Positions 7,086 through 11,472 of a DNA stretch of 11,472 nt are shown piece after piece; position 1 is the stretch's first letter; each line of letters opens with the position of its first letter. A program made the position numbers and the translations under genes. The DNA lies in the NCBI GenBank assembly GCA_005777515.1, contig SXMA01000060.1, positions 1 through 11,472 of the forward strand. The letters are read 5' to 3'. This stretch comes from Actinomycetota bacterium (GTDB taxonomy: Bacteria; Actinomycetota; Actinomycetes; Nanopelagicales; Nanopelagicaceae). Below the pieces are notes generated by a model. That model saw nothing but the letters and a program-made list of their open reading frames with translations, did no database searches and was not told the DNA's origin.

Positions 7086-7114
7086 ATGCTATTATTCTAC
7101 TAATCGGGAGCCAA
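7086..7114 (-). promoter_or_regulatory. Promoter of crtYc-crtYd
   Basis: On the minus strand, TTGGCT (7114-7109) and TAGCAT (7091-7086) are separated by 17 bp, and the -10 ends 6 nt before the crtYc ATG. This fits a vegetative promoter giving a leaderless transcript. The -35 lies in DNA that also encodes the start of the TPP aptamer on the other strand. Confidence 0.5.
7090..7098 (+). promoter_or_regulatory. Probable -10 region of the riboswitch-pnuT transcript
   Basis: TATTAT (7090-7095) or TATTCT (7093-7098) would place the start of transcription near 7102-7105, right at the 5' end of the aptamer. No clear -35 was found. It partly overlaps the divergent crtYc -10. Confidence 0.4.
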
Positions 7115-7185
7115 AAGTTGGCTGAGAGGACCTCTTCGAAGGTCGACCGAAAGACCAGTTCGGTAATGCGAATTGGAAGGGAGCT
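7104..7185 (+). promoter_or_regulatory. TPP (THI-box) riboswitch controlling pnuT
   Basis: The conserved thi-box core is present: CTGAGA at 7122-7127, and an ACC...GGTAATGC...GGAAGGGAG arm at 7154-7183. The pairing fits the TPP fold. P2 is TCGG 7104-7107 with CCGA 7147-7150. P3 is GCCAA 7110-7114 with TTGGC 7118-7122. P3a is GACCT 7129-7133 with AGGTC 7140-7144. P4 is CCAG 7155-7158 with TTGG 7173-7176. P5 is TTCG 7159-7162 with CGAA 7169-7172, closing a GTAATG loop. P1 is not clear to me. The 3' end, AAGGGAG (7177-7183), doubles as the Shine-Dalgarno 7 nt before the pnuT ATG at 7191. This predicts translational repression when TPP binds, with no separate expression platform or terminator. 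Confidence 0.9.
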
Positions 7186-7190
7186 TAATC

Positions 7191-7775
7191 ATGTTTACTA
7201 TTTTTACGGCTTGGGGTTATGAAGTATCAGCCTTGGAGTTAAGCGCAGTAATCACATCATTTACGGCTGTCCTTCTCGGGGCGCGCGGAGTAAGAATGAC
7301 CTGGCCTTGGTATCTCGTTAGCGCATCACTTTATTCAATCTTCTTCTATCAAGTAGATCTAATTGCTAGCGCTCTTCTTCAATTTGTCTTCATCGCAGCA
7401 GGAATCTGGGGCTGGCTTGGCTGGAAAAAGTCTGGCGTTATACCTAGGTATATGAATAACAAGGAGAGATTAATCTGGCTTACAGCTTTCATAACATCCT
7501 GGCTTATTACTGCGCCAATACTTGAAAGCATCGGCGCTGCTGCAACACTGCCAGATTCCTTCTTGCTTATCTCAAGCACTCTGGCACAGACTGCAATGGT
7601 GCTTCAGAGAAGTGAGACTTGGATTGCCTGGATTGTGATTGATATTTTTGGGACTTATCACTATGCCAATCAAGGCTATTGGTTCACTGCATTGCTCTAT
7701 GGCGTCTTTACAATAATTGCCTTCTTAGGACTCAAGCGTTGGAAGACATTATCTAAGAGCGCTAAACCAATCTAA
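7191..7775 (+). CDS. pnuT: PnuT thiamine transporter (PnuC family)
   Basis: This 194-residue inner-membrane protein has about seven hydrophobic segments. Family motifs are WGWLGW at 73-78 and the long C-terminal block with AQ at 132-133, E142, W144, W147 and D151, as in PnuC-type vitamin transporters. PnuC takes up nicotinamide riboside, PnuX riboflavin and PnuT thiamine. The TPP riboswitch directly upstream assigns this one to thiamine. Family members work by facilitated diffusion and depend on phosphorylation of the vitamin inside the cell. The ATG at 7191 is chosen because the riboswitch supplies AAGGGAG 7 nt upstream; an in-frame TTG at 7173 lies inside the aptamer stem P4. The stop is followed after one base by the kinase-like gene. 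Confidence 0.88.
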   Translation: MFTIFTAWGYEVSALELSAVITSFTAVLLGARGVRMTWPWYLVSASLYSIFFYQVDLIASALLQFVFIAAGIWGWLGWKKSGVIPRYMNNKERLIWLTAFITSWLITAPILESIGAAATLPDSFLLISSTLAQTAMVLQRSETWIAWIVIDIFGTYHYANQGYWFTALLYGVFTIIAFLGLKRWKTLSKSAKPI

Positions 7776-7776
7776 T

Positions 7777-8346
7777 ATGAATCAGCCTTCACTTACTGAA
7801 ATCATCACAAGCATTAAAAAGGGTAGAGCAATAGGCAATTTTGGACGAATAGTTGCAATAGATGGACCTGCTGGAGCCGGGAAAACTACCCTAGCTAATC
7901 GCCTTAAAGAAAACATCCAAGATTCAAGTGTTGAGATTGTTCATATGGATGATCTCTATGATGGTTGGCAAAATTCGCTAACCCCAGCACTAGGTAAAGT
8001 TTTAGATATAAGCATCTGCTCCCCAGTTTCTAAAGGAAAGAGTTTTCAATATCGAAAATATGATTGGATCGAATCAAAGTTTGGCCCGCTGCTAGACTTC
8101 AATTTTCCAGAGATATTGATTCTGGAAGGTGTGGGTTCGGGCCAGAGGGTTGTTAGAAAGTATCTAGATGAGCTGATTTGGATTGATATCTCTGCTCAGG
8201 TTGGCTTGCAAAGAGTCTTGCAAAGAGATGGTGAATCCATGGAAAAAGAGATGGAGATCTGGCAGATGAGAGAGAATTACCACTTTGTTGCAGACAACAC
8301 TCGCGATAGCGCCACTATTCGCATTGATGGAGCAACTTTCATCTAA
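7777..8346 (+). CDS. Uncharacterised P-loop kinase-like ATPase (uridine-kinase-like), co-transcribed with pnuT
   Basis: This cytoplasmic protein of 189 residues has a Walker A, GPAGAGKT at 30-37, preceded by a hydrophobic strand (IVAID). It then has HMDDLYDGW at 56-64, YRKYDW at 92-97, and ILEGVGSG at 115-122, the last placed like the Walker B/substrate strand of nucleoside and small-molecule kinases. This motif set recurs in an actinobacterial family usually annotated as uridine kinase or ATP-binding protein, whose substrate I do not know. It starts 1 nt after the pnuT stop, so it should be under the same TPP riboswitch. PnuT-type uptake needs a trapping kinase, so a role in thiamine phosphorylation is a reasonable but unproven inference. 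A nucleoside or nucleotide kinase is the main alternative. The TAA stop is also part of the next gene's probable -10. Confidence 0.75.
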   Translation: MNQPSLTEIITSIKKGRAIGNFGRIVAIDGPAGAGKTTLANRLKENIQDSSVEIVHMDDLYDGWQNSLTPALGKVLDISICSPVSKGKSFQYRKYDWIESKFGPLLDFNFPEILILEGVGSGQRVVRKYLDELIWIDISAQVGLQRVLQRDGESMEKEMEIWQMRENYHFVADNTRDSATIRIDGATFI

Positions 8347-8349
8347 AAT
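8344..8349 (+). promoter_or_regulatory. -10 element for a leaderless PASTA-kinase transcript
   Basis: TAAAAT begins at the stop codon of the preceding gene and ends 6 nt before the GTG at 8356. There is no Shine-Dalgarno before that GTG. The -35 is weak or absent. Confidence 0.5.
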
Positions 8350-8355
8350 TTCCAC

Positions 8356-10266
8356 GTGTCGGAGTTAATTGGAGAAATCATCGATGGGCGCTATCAGCTA
8401 ACCCGCGTTGTTGGCTCTGGCGGAATGGCAACAATTTATGCCGCGCTAGATTTAAGACTGGATCGCCAAGTTGCAGTAAAAATAATGCATTCTCATCTTG
8501 CCCAAGACGAGCAATTTGTATCTCGATTTATTAGAGAAGCCAAAGCTGCTGCATCACTTTCTCATCCCAATATCGTTGCAGTATTAGATCAAGGGTGGAA
8601 TCAAGGTGGATCTCCTTGCGTCTTTATTGTCATGGAGTTAATTGAAGGTGCAACGCTAAGAGATTACCTAATCGAGCAGGGCTCACTTTCTCCTGAGCGA
8701 GCCTTGTCCATCATTACGCCAGTTGCAAGCGCTCTTGCTGCAGCACATAAGTTAGGAATTGTTCACAGAGATATAAAACCTGAAAATATCTTAGTCTCTA
8801 AAGAAGGTCGCATAAAGATTGCTGACTTTGGTTTAGCTCGAGGCGCACTTCTTGGAAATACTATGACTGCTGAATCCAGTGTGATTCTAGGAAGCGTTTC
8901 ATACCTATCCCCCGAGCAAGTTCAAAGGGGTGTTGCAGATGCTAGAAGTGATATTTATTCACTTGGAATTGTTCTCTTTGAAATACTCACTGGCCAGAAG
9001 CCCTATCAGGGAGAAGATCCAGTTCAGGTTGCAATCAAGCATGTAAACGAACGAGTACCTGCTCCTTCAACACTAAAGCCTGGACTTTCAATTGAAATTG
9101 ATCAGCTTGTTCTATCAGCTACTGACATAGATCCTGATAAACGTCCAAGGGATGCAGTAGTAATGCTTGAGAAACTACGCGAACTCTCTGAAAAGTTAGA
9201 TCCGCGTAAGAGGCAATTAAGTCTTGAACTTGACCTGCCGCCACTTGCTATAAAGGAAGTAGGAAAAAGAGATGGCGCAAAGCGCCTTCGTAGAGATAAA
9301 GATCGTGAAGTGGAAATTCCCAAAAACCAGGAGGCTGCCGTGAAAAAAGAGAAGAGTTCTTCAATTGCTAAGAAGGCGCTATCCAAGCGAGTTAAGCGAA
9401 ATCGTCAGATAGCAGCACTAATCGCAATCGCTCTTGGAATTGGCATTTGGTATGTAATCGTAGGTCCTGGCTCAAAGGTAATTGTTCCATCTCTTGCAGG
9501 CCTTACGGTAAAGGAAGCAACTAGTGAGCTGGCAGACCTTGGCCTTGACCTAAAGGTAGAGCGAGAAGAATTTAGTGAAGATATCCCAGAAAATAGAGTC
9601 ATTAAATCAAGTCCGGCTGGCGGCGGGCGCATTTCACCAGATGGAACAGTTGAGGTGACAATTTCAAAGGGTAAGGAGCGTTACATAGTTCCAACTCTTC
9701 AAGGACTCAAAATTGAAATTGCTCAAGGATTAATCACTGATAACAACTTAGTCGTCGGTGAGATTATTGAAGAATTTTCAAGTGAATTTCCTAAAGGCTT
9801 TATTATGCGAAGTAGCCCTGCAGCAGGTGAACGTATAAAGCGTGATAGCCAAGTAACTCTCTATCTCTCAAAAGGAGTCGAGCAAGTTGGAGTTTCCAGC
9901 TATCAAGGAAAGAGCGGCGAACAAGCTCTTAATGAATTAACTGGAGCTGGCTTTGATGTTGAAACTAAGTATGTCTTTAGTGAAGATCTGCCAATTGGAG
10001 CAGTTGTTAGTCAGATTCCAAGCGGTGGAGATATCGATAAAGGAAGCGTAATAACTTTAACTGTATCCAAGGGATCTCAATTTGTTTTTATCCCCAATGT
10101 CTTCTCCTTAAGCGAAGCAAAAGCAATAGATACCCTTAAAGATCTTGACTTAAAGGTAGTTGTCAAGAAAGTCGGCAATAAAAAGACGAAAGTTGTCACC
10201 AATATCTCACCAAAAGTAGGAGATAAAGTAAAACGTGGCTCAACGGTCACAATCACTGTAGGGTGA
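8356..10266 (+). CDS. PASTA-domain Ser/Thr protein kinase (PknB/PknL type)
   Basis: This 636-residue transmembrane receptor kinase has its kinase domain at about 13-275: the Gly loop GSGGMATIY at 20-28, catalytic Lys42, helix-C Glu61, HRD at 137-139, DFG at 157-159, a Thr/Ser-bearing activation loop at 160-183, and SPE at 185-187. A basic juxtamembrane linker (about 283-350) leads to one membrane helix at about 352-370. The outside part holds four PASTA repeats (about 374-439, 440-507, 508-573 and 574-636), which in relatives bind muropeptide or lipid II and link kinase activity to cell-wall growth. The third repeat lacks the usual initial V-P. The start is GTG 8356 with TAAAAT 6 nt upstream. 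The nearby crtE and metF recall the M. tuberculosis idsA2-pknL neighbourhood, so a PknL orthologue is possible; pknB proper usually sits with pstP and rodA, which are absent here. Confidence 0.93.
   Translation: MSELIGEIIDGRYQLTRVVGSGGMATIYAALDLRLDRQVAVKIMHSHLAQDEQFVSRFIREAKAAASLSHPNIVAVLDQGWNQGGSPCVFIVMELIEGATLRDYLIEQGSLSPERALSIITPVASALAAAHKLGIVHRDIKPENILVSKEGRIKIADFGLARGALLGNTMTAESSVILGSVSYLSPEQVQRGVADARSDIYSLGIVLFEILTGQKPYQGEDPVQVAIKHVNERVPAPSTLKPGLSIEIDQLVLSATDIDPDKRPRDAVVMLEKLRELSEKLDPRKRQLSLELDLPPLAIKEVGKRDGAKRLRRDKDREVEIPKNQEAAVKKEKSSSIAKKALSKRVKRNRQIAALIAIALGIGIWYVIVGPGSKVIVPSLAGLTVKEATSELADLGLDLKVEREEFSEDIPENRVIKSSPAGGGRISPDGTVEVTISKGKERYIVPTLQGLKIEIAQGLITDNNLVVGEIIEEFSSEFPKGFIMRSSPAAGERIKRDSQVTLYLSKGVEQVGVSSYQGKSGEQALNELTGAGFDVETKYVFSEDLPIGAVVSQIPSGGDIDKGSVITLTVSKGSQFVFIPNVFSLSEAKAIDTLKDLDLKVVVKKVGNKKTKVVTNISPKVGDKVKRGSTVTITVG
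10259..10264 (+). promoter_or_regulatory. Possible internal -10 for nfo
   Basis: TAGGGT over the last codons of the PASTA kinase ends 6 nt before the GTG at 10271, the same spacing as at crtE, crtYc and the kinase gene. The bases GGGTGA could alternatively serve as a weak Shine-Dalgarno, so this may be coincidence. Confidence 0.25.
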
Positions 10267-10270
10267 TTTA

Positions 10271-11137
10271 GTGCCGAAAGCAGCGAACAAACCAAGGATT
10301 GGTGCTCATGTGCCAACTTCTGGTGGCATGGCAAAACGAGCTATTGAATACGCCAAAACAATAAAGGCAGAGGCAATTCAGGTATTTGCATCAAACCCCA
10401 GAGGTTGGGCTATGCCTGAGACAAATAGTGATGCTGATCAAGCATTCATTGAAAAGGCAAGTGAACTGGATATTGAAACTTATATTCACGCGCCATTTCT
10501 AATTAATTTAGGTTCTCCAACCGAAGCCACCTATAAGAACTCTCTTGCATCAACAAAGTACTCCCTCAAGCGAGGACGGGAGATAAAGGCTAGAGGTGTA
10601 GTAATTCACACAGGTTCTGCTGTTGATGAGGGAAATATTAAGAAGGCATGGAAGCAGATTCATGAAGGCATGATGCCAATACTTAGCGAGCTAGATGATC
10701 AAGATCCGTGGCTTCTGCTTGAACCAACCGCTGGTCAAGGTAAATCTCTGGTTAAGCGGCTAGAGGATTTAAACAATTATTTCGAAGCCCTCGAATGGCA
10801 TCCTAAAGTAGGAGTTTGTCTTGATACCTGCCATGTTTTCGCAGCAGGGCATGACATAAAAAGTAAGGGTGGGATGAGTGCAACTATTGATTTATTGGTG
10901 GAGGTTGCAGGTTCTGAGCGAATTCAACTAATTCATGCCAATGACTCTATGGATGTGCTTGGCTCACTTAAGGATCGCCATCAAAACCTTGGCGATGGCG
11001 AGATTGGCAGTAAGCCATTTGCAGAACTTCTGGCTCACCCCGCTATTGTTGACGCTCCACTAATTCTAGAAACTCCTGGAGAAGAACCCGAGCATGGAAG
11101 AGAAGTAGCGATGCTAATGAAGATGAGAGATAAATAG
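10271..11137 (+). CDS. nfo: Deoxyribonuclease IV / AP endonuclease (Nfo)
   Basis: This base-excision-repair enzyme cuts the backbone 5' to abasic sites and removes blocked 3' ends. Its 288 residues match the family. All nine metal ligands of the trinuclear zinc site known from E. coli Nfo can be placed: H73 (YIHAPF), H113 (VIHTGS), E151 (LLLEPTAG), D185 and H188 (CLDTCH), H222 (LIHAND), D235 and H237 (KDRHQN), and E267 (LILETPG). The TIM-barrel fold opens with IGAHVPTSGG at 10-19. The start is GTG 10271, 4 nt after the PASTA kinase stop. The stop overlaps the next gene's GTG by one base (TAGTG). Its link to the neighbours is probably positional, not functional. Confidence 0.96.
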   Translation: MPKAANKPRIGAHVPTSGGMAKRAIEYAKTIKAEAIQVFASNPRGWAMPETNSDADQAFIEKASELDIETYIHAPFLINLGSPTEATYKNSLASTKYSLKRGREIKARGVVIHTGSAVDEGNIKKAWKQIHEGMMPILSELDDQDPWLLLEPTAGQGKSLVKRLEDLNNYFEALEWHPKVGVCLDTCHVFAAGHDIKSKGGMSATIDLLVEVAGSERIQLIHANDSMDVLGSLKDRHQNLGDGEIGSKPFAELLAHPAIVDAPLILETPGEEPEHGREVAMLMKMRDK

Positions 11138-11472
11138 TGCAACTTAAATTGGCTCCCTGGGCTCTTCTTGTAGTAGCTGCAATGTGGGGTATTTCCTTTG
11201 TATGGATGAAGGACATTTTAGATCAGCAGGATGTCTATAGCTTTCTGACTTCGAGATTTATATTCGCAGCTCTGGCAATGATAATTATCAAACCTAAAGT
11301 ATTAAAGCTCTTCACTAAAGAGCTAGTTAGTAAAGGTTTCATAATTGGATTGGCCTTGGGCTCTGGTTACATTTTTCAGACTCTAGGTCTTGATCGCACC
11401 ACTCCTGCTATCACTGGATTTATCACTGGCCTTTATGTAGTAATCACTCCTTTGATTGCAGCATTATTACTA
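11137..11472 (+). CDS. EamA/DMT-family transporter (N-terminal part, cut by window edge)
   Basis: The frame is open from the GTG at 11137-11139 to the end of the window, 112 residues without a stop. The GTG overlaps the nfo stop as TAGTG. The sequence begins with a hydrophobic helix ending in WGISFVWMK (about 17-25), then a second helix (about 42-51), GLALGSGYIFQTLGL around 71-85, and TTPAITGFITGLYVVITPL around 88-106. This arrangement is typical of the first half of EamA/drug-metabolite transporters of about 280-300 residues with ten helices. These inner-membrane proteins export or import amino acids, metabolites or drugs; the substrate here is unknown. Confidence 0.85.
   Translation, partial: MQLKLAPWALLVVAAMWGISFVWMKDILDQQDVYSFLTSRFIFAALAMIIIKPKVLKLFTKELVSKGFIIGLALGSGYIFQTLGLDRTTPAITGFITGLYVVITPLIAALLL

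Noticed and set aside
7173..7190. TTG start extending pnuT by six codons
   Set aside because: It falls inside riboswitch stem P4 and upstream of the Shine-Dalgarno; ATG 7191 is correctly spaced from AAGGGAG.
9102..9386. Minus-strand open frame of 94 codons inside the PASTA kinase gene
   Set aside because: Its Ser/Arg/Phe-rich product mirrors the Lys/Glu-rich linker on the coding strand; there is no ribosome site or motif.
1..11472. tRNA, rRNA, CRISPR array, insertion sequence or phage remnant
   Set aside because: No cloverleaf, repeated units, inverted terminal repeats, transposase or integrase motif was seen on either strand; codon use looks even across the window.

Overview
The window looks like a chromosomal segment from a small-genome, low-to-mid-GC actinobacterium, most like the freshwater acI / Nanopelagicales lineage (Ca. 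Planktophila, Ca. Nanopelagicus). This is inferred from four things: actinobacterial gene families and gene order (GGPP synthase, metF and a PASTA-type Ser/Thr kinase close together), a split lycopene cyclase, AT-leaning codon use, and extreme packing. Almost every gene overlaps or lies within 24 bp of the next. The only intergenic stretch over 100 bp (7080-7190) is filled by divergent promoters and a riboswitch. No mobile element, tRNA, rRNA, CRISPR array or rho-independent terminator was seen. No stretch over 300 bases lacks a gene.

Layout. (1) 1-29: 3' tail of an upstream gene, overlapping the next start as ATGA. (2) 26-1543 (+): a CrtI-superfamily carotenoid desaturase/oxygenase, converging with and overlapping a minus-strand pair, metF (2120-2968) followed by a CDP-alcohol phosphatidyltransferase (1494-2123). 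(3) 2993-6448 (+): core carotenoid operon crtE-crtI-crtB, divergent from metF across only 24 bp. (4) 6445-7079 (-): two small membrane proteins forming a heterodimeric lycopene cyclase (CrtYc then CrtYd), convergent with crtB. (5) 7104-8346 (+): a TPP (THI-box) riboswitch, a PnuT-type thiamine transporter and an uncharacterised P-loop kinase. (6) 8356-11472 (+): a PASTA Ser/Thr kinase, endonuclease IV, and the start of an EamA/DMT transporter cut by the window edge.

How it works together. CrtE makes GGPP, CrtB condenses two GGPP to phytoene, CrtI desaturates it to lycopene, and CrtYc/CrtYd cyclise lycopene, plausibly to beta-carotene. In this kind of organism beta-carotene may feed retinal for actinorhodopsin, but no dioxygenase or rhodopsin is in the window. 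The second CrtI-like enzyme suggests an additional, modified carotenoid. The thiamine block reads as uptake plus possible metabolic trapping under TPP control. Several genes at the head of a transcription unit have a TANNNT hexamer 6-8 nt before the start codon, consistent with leaderless transcription. The most interesting lead is the riboswitch-pnuT-kinase cassette. The rest is well-known biology in a very compact arrangement.
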